A stretch of DNA of 64,000 nt from Clostridia bacterium (lineage in GTDB: Bacteria; Bacillota; Clostridia; Christensenellales; Aristaeellaceae), in assembly GCA_017552535.1 (NCBI GenBank), contig JAFZPV010000022.1:1-64000 (forward strand), given 5' to 3'. Positions 34,994 through 43,394 of this stretch are shown here, in pieces. Within the stretch, counting starts at the first letter, position 1. Each line of letters opens with the position of its first letter. The notes under the pieces were generated by a model that was not told the origin of the DNA, searched no databases, and was given only the letters and a program-made list of their open reading frames with translations. Both the position numbers and the translations under genes were made by a program.

Positions 34994-36613
34994 TTACTTG
35001 TTGGCCAGATAAGCCTCGTAGTAGTCGATGAAGATCTGGAGGTACTCTTCGTAGCCCAGGTCTTTCAGGGTCTGGAAGTAGGTGGCCAGGTTCTCGTCGT
35101 TGATCTCGAGCTCGCCGGAGATGAACTTGACGTAGGTCTCGTTCACGTAGGAGTTGATCTCGGTGCGGAGCTCACCCATACGGGTATTGGTATCGGCGTC
35201 GAAGAAGCGGATGTTCGGATAGGTGTCTACCAGGTAGGGCAGCACGTTCACATCCTGCTTGTTGTTGTACTGGGTGGGATTGACAGGACGGGTGCACTCG
35301 CCCCACAGGTCAACGTTCAGGCCCAGATAGCCGCCGATGATGCCCTGGATGCGCATGTTCTGATAGTCGCCGAAGGTGTTGAAGTCGCCGTCGACCATCT
35401 CCTGGCACTTGTACACGTAACGGCCCTGATCATTGAGCTCGGTCCAGTAGCCGCTCTTCAGGCCGCACAGCCACTCGCTCTCCTCCTGAGAGGGGCCCCA
35501 GTGGCTCATGAGGTAGTTGTCATAGTCGTAGAGCCAGTCGACCCAGGTCATCAGGCGGGTGATCTTCTCCTCGGTCATGTCAGCCCTGTTGCCGATGGCG
35601 AAGCTCTGGCAGTTGATGGCGTTGTAGCTGCGGGCGATGGCGGGCGCGTCGTTCCACTCGCTGGTCAGCGGGATGGCGGCGGTCCACTCAAGGGCATTGA
35701 TGGCGTTGGAGGTGTTCTGGTCGAAACCGGTCAGATCCTCAGCCTTCTGCTGAGCGGTCTGGCTGCCGGCATACTGATCGTCGAACACGTCGGCGGAGAA
35801 GTAGCCAGCTTCGATGTACTCCTTCATGGTCTCCATGAAGAGGGGGAAGCGCTCTTCATCAGCATAGATGAAGCAGGGAGTGCCGTCAACGTCGTCCAGA
35901 GCCACAGCGGTCAGGTAGCCTGCGCTGTCGGTGATCCAGCCGAAGGCGTTGGCGATGAAACGGGGCTGGTTGCCAAGGTCACCGGTCAGGGGGACGATGG
36001 TCTTGCCTTCGTTCTCGGGCAGCTCTTCACGGGCCTTGAACGCAGCCATGACTTCGGTGAACTCATCCAGAGTGGTGGGCATTTCGAGTCCGGCTTCGTC
36101 CAGCCAGCGCTGGTTGATGAAGAAGGTCATCAGGGGGCTGTTGGCGTTCTGGATGCAGCCCAGGCAGTAGATGTGGCCGTCAGAAGCGGTGATCGTGGCC
36201 TTGTAAGCCGGATACGCTTCGTAGATGCGGCTCAGGTTGGGCATGATCTCGGGAGTGATGTACTCATCCAGAGCAACCAGGTTGTGGTTGGTCACGCCCT
36301 GCTCGACGACGGAGGAGCTGTCGAGGAACAGCTGATAGAATACGTCGGGCATGTCGCCGGAGGCGAACGCGGTGGACTTGTACTCACCGGTGGAGGTGAG
36401 CTGGGTCACAGTGAAGTTGATGCCGAAATACTCGCGGCAGAAATCCCACCACCAGATGTTCTCGGCGTCGCCCTGAGAGGAACGCTGATAGATGGCGATC
36501 GTGGCATCCATCATGTCAGTGTATCCGCCGTAGTAGGTCTTTCCCTCGGCGAGACCGGACGCAAGGCCCAGCACCATCACCAGAGCGAGAAGCATGCAAA
36601 GCAGTTTCTTCAT
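34994..36613 (-). CDS. LplA-type extracellular sugar-binding protein
   Basis: A 539-residue secreted protein, the receptor of the two permeases just upstream. The signal peptide is MKKLLCMLLALVMVLGLASG without an obvious lipobox. The body fits family 1 solute-binding proteins of the LplA/YtcQ group: large size, aromatic-rich, FASGDMPDVFYQLF and SPLMTFFINQRWLDEAGLEM. The start at 36613 has AAGGAG ten bases upstream; a TTG-extended start is less likely. Family substrates are oligosaccharides or pectin fragments; GH105 lies 18 kb away, so a pectin link is only a guess. Confidence 0.88.
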   Translation of the reverse strand: MKKLLCMLLALVMVLGLASGLAEGKTYYGGYTDMMDATIAIYQRSSQGDAENIWWWDFCREYFGINFTVTQLTSTGEYKSTAFASGDMPDVFYQLFLDSSSVVEQGVTNHNLVALDEYITPEIMPNLSRIYEAYPAYKATITASDGHIYCLGCIQNANSPLMTFFINQRWLDEAGLEMPTTLDEFTEVMAAFKAREELPENEGKTIVPLTGDLGNQPRFIANAFGWITDSAGYLTAVALDDVDGTPCFIYADEERFPLFMETMKEYIEAGYFSADVFDDQYAGSQTAQQKAEDLTGFDQNTSNAINALEWTAAIPLTSEWNDAPAIARSYNAINCQSFAIGNRADMTEEKITRLMTWVDWLYDYDNYLMSHWGPSQEESEWLCGLKSGYWTELNDQGRYVYKCQEMVDGDFNTFGDYQNMRIQGIIGGYLGLNVDLWGECTRPVNPTQYNNKQDVNVLPYLVDTYPNIRFFDADTNTRMGELRTEINSYVNETYVKFISGELEINDENLATYFQTLKDLGYEEYLQIFIDYYEAYLANK

Positions 36614-36649
36614 GAAAAGAGATCTCCTTTCCAAATTTTGCGTGGGTGA

Positions 36650-37582
36650 TTAACCCTTGACAGAACCGATCATAACGCCTTTGACAAAGTACTTCTGAAC
36701 AAAGGGATAGAGCACAAGCATAGGCAAACAGGCGATGAAGATGATGGCATACTTCATGGTGGTCACCAGGAAGGCCTGATGCTGCATTTCCATCTGGTCC
36801 TCGAGGGTCATGTTCTGAACGTCGAGGGACTGGGTGGAATCCAGGATCAGGATCTGCCTCAGCCTCAGCTGAAGCGGCCACTTCTTCTGATCGGTAATGT
36901 ATATGAACGCTGCGTACCAGCTGCCCCAGGTTCCGACAGCGGCGTACAGCGCCATAACCGCGACGATTGCGCCGGACAGTGGCAGCGCGATGCGGATGAA
37001 CGTCTGCCATTCCGTGGCGCCGTCGATGTAGGCTGACTCGTATACCTCCATGGGTATACTGGTTTGATAGTAGGTGCGGGTGATCACCAGGTTGGAGTAT
37101 CCAACACCCATGCCCAGCACCATGATCCAGCGGGTATTGATGAGGCCCAGGGATTTATTGAGCAGGTAGCTGGGAATCAGGCCGCCGGAAATGAACATCG
37201 TGGCGAAGAAATACCAGGTGATCGCCACGCGGCCCGGCAGGTTCTTTTTGGACAGGGCATAGGCCGGCGGGATCGTGAGCGCCAGCACGTACAGCGTGTG
37301 CGCGACCGTATAAAAGATCGTGTTGCCGTAGCCGATCCAGATCTTCTTTTCGGCGAATACCTTCTGGTAGGCTTCGATCGTGAAGGAATTCGGCCAGAAA
37401 TACAGCGAACCGCGTACGGCCTCTTCCGGTGAGGCGAAGGACACGATCAGCACGTACCACATGGGGTAGATCATGATCAGGGTGACCAGAACGATCAGCG
37501 TGATGTTGATCACGTCAAATACCACGTCGCCTGTACTGCGGCGGATGCGGTTGCCGGTTTTTTTGGCTGGTGCAGCAGTCAT
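36650..37582 (-). CDS. ABC sugar permease, LplC/YtcP type
   Basis: A 310-residue membrane protein with six helices. The ATPase-contact EAA loop is ESAYIDGATEWQTFIRIALP. ASPEEAVRGSLYFWP near the first periplasmic loop is a hallmark of the LplC branch. It sits between the other permease and the binding protein, 36 bases before the latter. No ATPase is encoded here, as in lpl operons that use the shared MsmX-type ATPase (established for Bacillus; inferred here). Confidence 0.92.
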   Translation of the reverse strand: MTAAPAKKTGNRIRRSTGDVVFDVINITLIVLVTLIMIYPMWYVLIVSFASPEEAVRGSLYFWPNSFTIEAYQKVFAEKKIWIGYGNTIFYTVAHTLYVLALTIPPAYALSKKNLPGRVAITWYFFATMFISGGLIPSYLLNKSLGLINTRWIMVLGMGVGYSNLVITRTYYQTSIPMEVYESAYIDGATEWQTFIRIALPLSGAIVAVMALYAAVGTWGSWYAAFIYITDQKKWPLQLRLRQILILDSTQSLDVQNMTLEDQMEMQHQAFLVTTMKYAIIFIACLPMLVLYPFVQKYFVKGVMIGSVKG

Positions 37583-37598
37583 GTTTTCCGCCTCCTTT

Positions 37599-38564
37599 TT
37601 ACCACAGCGTGACTTCAGAGAGTCTGCGGGCGATGGTATTGGTGAGTATGATCAGGGTCAGGTTGATGATGGAGTTGAACAGGCCGATGGCCGCCGAAGT
37701 ATCCCAGTAGATCGTGCTGCCGCCGGAACCGAGCGTGAGCTCGTATACATAGGTGGATATGACGCGGCTGGCGGAAATGTTCCTTTGCGTCTGCAGCAGG
37801 AAGACTTTTTCGAAGCCTACGCCCAGGATGCCGCCCACGCGCAGGATCAGCATGATCACGATGGTGGGCAGTATGGTGGGCACGTTCACGTGCCAGATGA
37901 TGTCCCAGCGGGTGGCGCCGTCGATGCGGGCGGCTTCGATCAGGTCGGGGGATACGTTGGCCAGGTTGGCCAGGTATATGATCGTGCCCCAGCCCAGGCC
38001 CTGCCATACGCCGGACCAGACGTAGAGGTGGTCGAAGCAGTCGGTGCGGTACAGAAACTCCACGGCTTCGCCGCCCAGCGCCACGATGGCCTTGTTCACG
38101 ATGCCCGTGGAGGCGTTAAAGAACATGTGCACCATGGCGCACACCACCACCGTGGAGATGAAGTGGGGCATATAGGAGATCATCTGCACCGTCTTTTTGA
38201 ACTTCTTGCTGGTGAGCTCGTTGATCATCAGCGCGAAGATGATGGAACAGGGGAAGGTGCAGAAGGAATACAGCGATATGCGTATCGTGTTCCACAGGAT
38301 CACCAGAAAGCTCGGGCGCTCCAAAAACCACTTGAAGTGGGCCAGACCGTACCAGGGGCTGCCGATGATGCCCAGGTTGGAATCGTAGTCCTTGAACGCG
38401 ATGAGCACGCCGTACAGGGGGATGTAGTGCCAGATAAAGGTGGTCACCATGGGAGGCAGCACCATGAGGTACAGCTGCCAGTAGCGGCCCATGAGCTTGA
38501 ACTTTTCGCGCATGCGGCTGCGCAGGGATAGCCTGTGCGCGCCTACCGGTAATGAGCCTGTCAT
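37599..38564 (-). CDS. ABC sugar permease, LplB/YteP type
   Basis: A 321-residue partner permease and first gene of the operon. Six helices; MVLPPMVTTFIWHYIPLYGV and AFKDYDSNLGIIGSPW are typical of LplB. The EAA loop is EAARIDGATRWDIIWHVNVP. ATG 38564 is chosen because GCGAGG lies 8 bases upstream; ATG 38570 is too close to it. 16 bases separate it from the second permease. Confidence 0.92.
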   Translation of the reverse strand: MTGSLPVGAHRLSLRSRMREKFKLMGRYWQLYLMVLPPMVTTFIWHYIPLYGVLIAFKDYDSNLGIIGSPWYGLAHFKWFLERPSFLVILWNTIRISLYSFCTFPCSIIFALMINELTSKKFKKTVQMISYMPHFISTVVVCAMVHMFFNASTGIVNKAIVALGGEAVEFLYRTDCFDHLYVWSGVWQGLGWGTIIYLANLANVSPDLIEAARIDGATRWDIIWHVNVPTILPTIVIMLILRVGGILGVGFEKVFLLQTQRNISASRVISTYVYELTLGSGGSTIYWDTSAAIGLFNSIINLTLIILTNTIARRLSEVTLW

Positions 38565-38946
38565 TTGCATTTCCTCGCCTTCGTCCATGCGCGCCGGACG
38601 CGGGTGCTTTACCCTTAACAACATTCCTGTGCTTCTGTCAAGCGCGCATATAAATATGCATTTTCAGACATGTAAGATTTTACCATATCGAAACGCAAAA
38701 GTCTACCCATTTTGACAAATTCTCCAAATTTTTTGGGTGTCTGAAACGGTAATGTGCGCAGCTGTGCGTCAAGCGGAACAAAAGGCGGAATTTTACATTG
38801 TTATGAAACGGATACGGGCCTGCTGCGGCCAAAAAGCATGCTGCCGCAGAAGGCTGTTTCCGCGGCAGAACTACTATATTATTATGATATGGGATGAATG
38901 GGGGAGTTTTGCTGCATCAAGGAGCTGCCTTGGTTTCCGCCGGTCC
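38565..38946. other. Gene-free gap upstream of the LplABC operon
   Basis: About 380 bases without a credible gene. Bases 38640-38740 are AT-rich and probably hold the minus-strand operon promoter; no -35/-10 pair with good spacing stands out. A plus-strand frame from 38737 runs into the next genes on the opposite strand and has no RBS or coding look. Confidence 0.5.
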
Positions 38947-39213
38947 TCACGGCTTTTCCAGAAACCATCTTCCCACGTGGTTGCCCTCCAGCTCCGGTAT
39001 GCGCTCATAAAACAGGTAGCGTTCCCGTCCGCTCACGCGGATGGTGAAGCGATCCCCGTTGCCGCCTGCCTTGGAGGCATGCATGTGCTTGATGGCCGTA
39101 ACGCGGTCGATCTCGTATTCCCGCCCGTTGGACCAGATGATGGAGCGGGGATGCACGAAGCCGTCCCTGTCAAAATCCGCGTTCACCCGCACGTAGATCT
39201 TGTTTTCGTTCAT
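38947..39213 (-). CDS. 88-residue conserved-looking protein of the XRE-ImmA operon
   Basis: An 88-residue soluble protein beginning MNENKIYVRVNADFDRDG. It has a compact beta-rich core: PRSIIWSNGREYEIDRV, then a KAGGNGDRFTIRVSGRERYL region, ending VGRWFLEKP. The start lies 2 bases after the ImmA-like stop, so it is the third gene of that unit. I recall similar small proteins in Clostridia but no function. A nucleic-acid-binding or barrel role is inference. Confidence 0.75.
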   Translation of the reverse strand: MNENKIYVRVNADFDRDGFVHPRSIIWSNGREYEIDRVTAIKHMHASKAGGNGDRFTIRVSGRERYLFYERIPELEGNHVGRWFLEKP

Positions 39214-39215
39214 GC

Positions 39216-39725
39216 TTAGCCTCCCAGAAAACCCGTGTCGGGCAGATAGGGCAGCCGGTAGCGGCCGCCGCGCCGGTTGAGCTCCGCCAGGCGGATGATG
39301 AGCAGGTTCACGTTCACGCCCAGCGCGCCTGCCGCGGAATAGATGTCGCGGCCCTCCCGCAGGCACTCTTCCATCTCCTGCGGGTCGATGAGCAGCCCCG
39401 CCGCGAAGACGTTGGCCTCGTACTCCACGCCGGTGGCCATGTTGAACAGGTCGAACTCGCACAGCACGTCCTTTTCGGCCAGGTCCCGGTGCAGAAGCGC
39501 GTGCCCCAACTCGTGGGCGAGAACGGTCTTCTGCTCGTCCTCGCTCAGCCTGCCGTTCAAAAAGATGAAGGGACGGCCCAGCACCACGCAGAAGGCGCCC
39601 TTCTGCTGCTCGAAATCCTGGCGGATGAGCACGTCGATGTCCATCTCCGCGCAAATGCGCGCCGGGTCCCGGCTGCGGGTGCGGCGTACGGCGTCCCACG
39701 CGGCCTGAATGGCGCGATCAGTCAT
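39216..39725 (-). CDS. ImmA/IrrE-family metallopeptidase
   Basis: A 169-residue zinc peptidase. The metal motif HELGH lies at 71-75 (VLAHELGHALLH), and the third ligand is probably Glu103 in EYEANVFAAGLLI. In ICEBs1 ImmA and Deinococcus IrrE, such enzymes cleave or inactivate a partner XRE repressor and so turn on mobile-element or DNA-damage genes. Here the XRE gene is directly upstream and overlaps it by 8 bases. The target promoter is probably that of the divergent polymerase gene. Confidence 0.92.
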   Translation of the reverse strand: MTDRAIQAAWDAVRRTRSRDPARICAEMDIDVLIRQDFEQQKGAFCVVLGRPFIFLNGRLSEDEQKTVLAHELGHALLHRDLAEKDVLCEFDLFNMATGVEYEANVFAAGLLIDPQEMEECLREGRDIYSAAGALGVNVNLLIIRLAELNRRGGRYRLPYLPDTGFLGG

Positions 39726-40128
39726 GGATATCGCTCCCCGCTTCCGTTTTACCCATGCGCTTCTTTTTGGCGATCCAGTAGGCGTCCTGTATGGCCAGCA
39801 TCATGGCGTCCATGTCCTTTTCGCTCAGCGTGCCGCCGGCGTACAGGCTGCGGATCTGGCCCACCAGCTTCTGGGCCTCCCGGGCGCCCTGCTTTCCGTA
39901 GGCCTCGCCCGCCCGGATCACGAACTCTGCGTTTTCGTCCAGCAGGACGTCCGGCTCGATATGCAGCGCTTTGGCCAGCGCCTCCACGCTGGCGCGCTGC
40001 TTGGGCAGCTTGTTTTCCAGCTCGTAATAGGCGATCGTGCGCAGGGACAGGCCCGTCATGTCGGCCAGCGCCTGGCGGGAGATGCGCATCTCCCGGCGCG
40101 CGGCCAGCACCTTTTCACCGAATTTCAT
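39718..40128 (-). CDS. XRE-family transcriptional repressor paired with ImmA-like peptidase
   Basis: A 136-residue protein with an N-terminal Cro/C1 helix-turn-helix (residues ~1-62; SRQALADMTGLSLRTIAYYE holds both helices) and a helical C-terminal tail that could be the peptidase target. RBS GGGAGG just before ATG 40128. Its own promoter (40187-40215) is bracketed by TTGCA/TGCAA half-sites, which fits autoregulation. Upstream frame to 40215 is ignored because the RBS marks 40128. Confidence 0.92.
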   Translation of the reverse strand: MKFGEKVLAARREMRISRQALADMTGLSLRTIAYYELENKLPKQRASVEALAKALHIEPDVLLDENAEFVIRAGEAYGKQGAREAQKLVGQIRSLYAGGTLSEKDMDAMMLAIQDAYWIAKKKRMGKTEAGSDIHD

Positions 40129-40186
40129 ATGTTTCCTCCCGTATTGCGCATCCCGGTTTGCGTACCGGGAAACAAATTGCAGATAT

Positions 40187-40215
40187 ATCATAATGCAACT
40201 CGTGCACGATGTCAA
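40187..40215 (-). promoter_or_regulatory. Promoter of the XRE-ImmA operon
   Basis: On the minus strand: consensus -35 TTGACA (40215-40210), 17-base spacer, -10 TATGAT (40192-40187). The spacer contains a TTGCAT half-site next to the -10. Confidence 0.75.
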
Positions 40216-40291
40216 GAGCCATCTTGCATGTTCTCAGAATTTATTTGCACGAAAATCGGGTAAACACCGGAAATCTGCCGCATCTTGCATA

Positions 40292-40320
40292 TTGACGCGA
40301 TGCAAATCTCGGCTTATAAT
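40292..40320 (+). promoter_or_regulatory. Promoter of the Y-family polymerase gene
   Basis: -35 TTGACG (40292-40297), 17-base spacer, -10 TATAAT (40315-40320). An ATGCAA half-site lies in the spacer and a TTGCAT overlaps just upstream of the -35, so a bound repressor would block RNA polymerase. Confidence 0.8.
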
Positions 40321-40380
40321 GCGATGCAGCCGGCTGGGGACGATAAACCATGCAAGATATGCAAAACGGGGTGAGAAGGC

Positions 40381-41616
40381 GTGCCGGACTACATTCTGCA
40401 CAGCGACCTCAACTGCTTTTACGCGGCGGTGGAGATCAACGACGAGCCATCCCTGAAGGGCCGCTGCGTGGCCGTGTGCGGCTCCACGGAGAACCGGCAC
40501 GGCATCGTTCTGGCCAAGTCCTACGAAGCCAGGCGTATGGGCGTAAAGACGGGACAGGCCAACTGGGAAGCGAAAAAGGCCTGCCCGCAGCTGATCATGA
40601 TCGAACCGCATTACGAAAAATACCTGTACTATTCCCGCCTTGTGCGCAGCATATACGCCCGCTATTCCCGCTTTATCGAGCCCTTCGGCATGGACGAGAG
40701 CTGGATACTGCTGCCGGCGCTTCGGGATATCGGGCGGGCGGAGGAGATCGCCCAGGAGATCCGCCGCGCCGTGCGGGACGAAACAGGCCTCACGGTGTCG
40801 GTGGGCGTGAGCTTTTCCAAGATCTTCGCAAAGCTGGGCAGCGACATGAAAAAGCCGGACGCCGTCACCGTGATCAGCCGCGAAAACTACCGCCGCCTGG
40901 TGTGGCCGCTGCCCGCGGAGGAACTGCTGTACGTGGGCCCGCACACCCGGCGGAAGCTGGCAGAGATGGGCATAAACACCATCGGGGAGCTGGCCTGCAT
41001 GCCGGAGGCCGCCGCGCTGGCGCGCCTGGGCAAAAACGGCGGGATGCTGCGCTGCTTCGCCCGGGGGGAAGACGGCGCGCGGGTGGCTGCGCAGGGTTAC
41101 GAGCCGCCCATCAAATCCGTGGGGCACGGAGCTACCTGCGTGCGCGACATAAACGCCCCGGAGGAGATCTGGCGCGTGATCTACGAGCTCAGCCAGGATG
41201 TGGGGCACCGGCTGATCAAAAACAGCCTGCTGGCCGCGGGCGCGTCCGTATATATCCGCTACGGCGACCTGAGCGGCCGGGGCTTTCAGTGCCCCTTGAA
41301 GCAGCCCACCCGCTCGCCCCTGGATATCGCTTCCGCCGCCTTCGGGCTGTGCGCCCGCCGGCGGGAACCCGGCCGGCCCATCCGGGCGCTCACCGTGTGC
41401 GCCATACGCCTTGTGCCGGACGACGTTCCCGCCCAGACGGACCTGATGGGGGATGAAGCGCGCAGCCGCAGGCGCGGGCGGCTGGACGAGGCGGTGGACG
41501 AGCTGCGGGACCGCTTCGGCCCGTCCTGCCTGCGGGCGGCGTCGCTGCTGAACGCCGCGCCTATCGCCACGGACAGGTGCGAAACGGTGCCCATGCCCGC
41601 GATCATGTACCGCTGA
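40381..41616 (+). CDS. dinB: Y-family DNA polymerase (DinB/Pol IV-like)
   Basis: A 411-residue translesion polymerase. The catalytic acids are Asp9 (HSDLNCFYAAVE) and Asp105/Glu106 (MDESW, instead of the usual SIDE/D). LAKSYEARRMGVKTG is the fingers block and VSVGVSFSKIFAKLGSDMKKP the palm/HhH entry. The little-finger domain runs ~235-350. No clamp-binding peptide is obvious at the C-terminus (PMPAIMYR). The start is GTG 40381 with GGGGTGAGAAGG upstream. It is divergent from the XRE/ImmA pair and shares its operator region, which suggests damage-type induction without LexA. Confidence 0.92.
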   Translation: MPDYILHSDLNCFYAAVEINDEPSLKGRCVAVCGSTENRHGIVLAKSYEARRMGVKTGQANWEAKKACPQLIMIEPHYEKYLYYSRLVRSIYARYSRFIEPFGMDESWILLPALRDIGRAEEIAQEIRRAVRDETGLTVSVGVSFSKIFAKLGSDMKKPDAVTVISRENYRRLVWPLPAEELLYVGPHTRRKLAEMGINTIGELACMPEAAALARLGKNGGMLRCFARGEDGARVAAQGYEPPIKSVGHGATCVRDINAPEEIWRVIYELSQDVGHRLIKNSLLAAGASVYIRYGDLSGRGFQCPLKQPTRSPLDIASAAFGLCARRREPGRPIRALTVCAIRLVPDDVPAQTDLMGDEARSRRRGRLDEAVDELRDRFGPSCLRAASLLNAAPIATDRCETVPMPAIMYR

Positions 41617-41670
41617 CGCGCACGGAAGGATATAATATTGCAGAATAATTACAAAATGTTTCAAAAACCG

Positions 41671-41699
41671 TTGATTTTTGGGAGGCGTTGTGGTATGAT
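41671..41699 (+). promoter_or_regulatory. Promoter of the deacetylase gene
   Basis: -35 TTGATT (41671-41676), 17-base spacer, -10 TATGAT (41694-41699), 37 bases before the ATG. Confidence 0.7.
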
Positions 41700-41736
41700 T
41701 CATCCGTAAAAGCATATGCATACGGGAGGCTCTCCT

Positions 41737-43002
41737 ATGGATAACAAGCAAGGCAAAAAGGACCCCAGCCGCGTCATAAAAGAAGTGGAATCCCGCCGCC
41801 GCAAGCGCGAGCAGGCGCAGCAGCGCAATATGCTGCTGGCTGCTCTGGCGGCGCTCATCGTGCTGGTGCTGGTGATCGTGCTCATCGTAAACTCTTGCTC
41901 CGGCAAGGACGACAACACCAACCCCCAGGAAACGCAGCCTGTGACCACCGCCGTGCCGGAACCCACGCCGGTCCCCACGCCCGGTCCCACGGCGCAGCCT
42001 GAGGTGTATCTGCCCGTGATCGAGCACGGCCCCACGGAGAGCAAGCGCATCGCCGTGACGGTGGACGATCTGAACGAAGTAGACAACCTGAACCAGATCA
42101 TCTCCATCGCCGAGAGCAGCAAGGCCAAGCTCACGCTCTTCGCCATCGGCAAGACCGTCACCGAAAAAAGCGACCTGCAGGTGGCCCTGCGCCGGGCCCA
42201 CAACCTGGGCTATGAACTGGAAAACCACACCTACAGCCACTCCAGGCTCTTCTCCCTCACGGACGAAGAGATGGCTTCCGAGATCTACATGACCCAGATG
42301 GCGGTGAACAAGGCCCTGGGCGTGGAATACGAGATGCACTTTCTGCGCATGCCCGGCGGCAACGGCGAGCACGACCTGCGCACCCACCAGTATCTGGTGC
42401 AGCTGGGCAACTACAAGGGCATCGCGAACTGGACGTATTCCGGCTCCAACGCCAGCATCAAGAACATCGAGAAGAACCTCAAAAACGGCTCTATCTTCCT
42501 GTTCCACTGCAAGGCCGAGGACCTGAAAAAGCTCAAGGAGTTCATCCCCTACGCCGTTTCCCAGGGCTATGAGCTGGTCACGCTCAACGAACTTCTGGGC
42601 TACGAGGACAACAACGTCACCGCGCTGAAGGGCGAAGCTATGGACTATGAGATCCCTGCGCCCCTTCCCTTTGTATACGAGAATTACGTGACGCTGGGCA
42701 ACAAGGATTACAAGCAGCTCTACGCCGTGCAGCTTCTGCAAAAGCGCCTTATCGAGCTGGGCTACCTGTCCTCCACCGCCAAGGTGGACGGAGACTACGG
42801 CAACGATACCAAGCTCGCCGTGCAGCTGTTCCAGGCAGCCGCCGGCCTCAAGGTGGACGGCTTTGCCGGCGCGGAGACCCAGAACTATCTGTTCTCCGAT
42901 GTGGCTCCCTACAACGCAGGCAACGTCGTGGCCGGTGAGGCCACCGCGGCGCCCGTCACCGAAGCCCCGAGCGGCGTGGACCAGCCCTTCGGCGGGTCGT
43001 AA
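41737..43002 (+). CDS. Membrane-anchored polysaccharide deacetylase with peptidoglycan-binding domain
   Basis: A 421-residue surface enzyme. A basic N-terminus precedes a membrane helix (~33-55) and a Pro/Thr linker (PEPTPVPTPGPT). The NodB domain (~95-290) shows VTVDDLNEV with the catalytic/metal Asp, ENHTYSHSR with the two His ligands, and LRMPGGNGEHD. A PG_binding_1 domain (~318-380) follows, with LQKRLIELGYL and VDGDYGNDTKLAVQLFQ. It probably N-deacetylates peptidoglycan or a wall glycan and so alters lysozyme sensitivity (inference). RBS GGGAGG at ATG 41737. Confidence 0.9.
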   Translation: MDNKQGKKDPSRVIKEVESRRRKREQAQQRNMLLAALAALIVLVLVIVLIVNSCSGKDDNTNPQETQPVTTAVPEPTPVPTPGPTAQPEVYLPVIEHGPTESKRIAVTVDDLNEVDNLNQIISIAESSKAKLTLFAIGKTVTEKSDLQVALRRAHNLGYELENHTYSHSRLFSLTDEEMASEIYMTQMAVNKALGVEYEMHFLRMPGGNGEHDLRTHQYLVQLGNYKGIANWTYSGSNASIKNIEKNLKNGSIFLFHCKAEDLKKLKEFIPYAVSQGYELVTLNELLGYEDNNVTALKGEAMDYEIPAPLPFVYENYVTLGNKDYKQLYAVQLLQKRLIELGYLSSTAKVDGDYGNDTKLAVQLFQAAAGLKVDGFAGAETQNYLFSDVAPYNAGNVVAGEATAAPVTEAPSGVDQPFGGS

Positions 43003-43060
43003 ACGGAGCCCCAAAGCGAATCGCGGCGGTCGCAGAAGCCCAGAGAAAAAGCTGGGCAGC

Positions 43061-43087
43061 TTGGAGGGGCAGCGCCCCTCCAATTTC
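43061..43087 (+). terminator. Hairpin terminator after the deacetylase gene
   Basis: TTGGAGGGGC pairs with GCCCCTCCAA around a 3-base loop, followed by TTTC only. It lies 58 bases past the stop. Confidence 0.6.
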
Positions 43088-43118
43088 AATCCGCCAGGCC
43101 GGCTTTGCCGTCTGAAAA

Positions 43119-43172
43119 GCCTTCCCCTTGGAGGGGAAGGTGGCCGCGCGAAGCGGGGCCGGATGAGGTGGA
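43119..43172 (+). repeat. Intergenic palindromic repeat, copy 2
   Basis: GCCTTCCCCTTGGAGGGGAAGG, a variable hairpin (CCGCGCGAAGCGGGG) and CCGGATGAGGTGG. It matches the order of the element at 34741-34830. It fills part of the 392-base gap 43003-43394, the rest of which holds a terminator and the smpB promoter. Confidence 0.7.
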
Positions 43173-43343
43173 ACAAGGGCAAAGACAGTTTCCATGCGTT
43201 TTCGCCTGATAACTCAGCGGAAGTTCGGCAAAAACCGGAAGCTTGTTATTTGGGCCGATAATCTCAATCAAACGTACCCATAGTCAAACTGCCGGGGATG
43301 AAATCCCATTGCATTTCCGGCGAGGGTTTTACCGTTTCGCGCC

Positions 43344-43372
43344 TTTACAAGGCCGGAGCTTCGTGATATACT
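43344..43372 (+). promoter_or_regulatory. Promoter of smpB
   Basis: -35 TTTACA (43344-43349), 17-base spacer, -10 TATACT (43367-43372), 22 bases before the start. Confidence 0.7.
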
Positions 43373-43394
43373 GAAACAAAGAGGAGGGATGATC

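Larger units (their letters stand above)
40177..40364. promoter_or_regulatory. Cluster of TTGCA/TGCAA operator-like motifs
   Basis: Nine copies of TTGCA(T) or its complement (A)TGCAA/ATGCAG occur in 188 bases: 40177, 40194, 40224, 40245, 40285, 40300, 40324, 40350 and 40359. Pairs form inverted repeats: 40177-40181 with 40194-40198, around the XRE -10, and 40285-40290 with 40300-40305, across the polymerase -35 and spacer. This layout fits operators of the XRE protein controlling both promoters; binding is inferred. Confidence 0.65.

Noticed and set aside
34934..36649. 571-residue plus-strand open frame
   Set aside because: Mirror of the solute-binding protein gene; Val/Gly-rich with no RBS or motif.
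39214..39699. N-terminal extension of the 88-residue protein to 250 residues
   Set aside because: The extension overlaps the ImmA-like gene in another frame and is Arg/Gly-rich; the ATG at 39213 fits better.
40234..43182. 982-residue minus-strand open frame
   Set aside because: It runs across dinB and the deacetylase on the other strand, including their promoters, and shows no domain.
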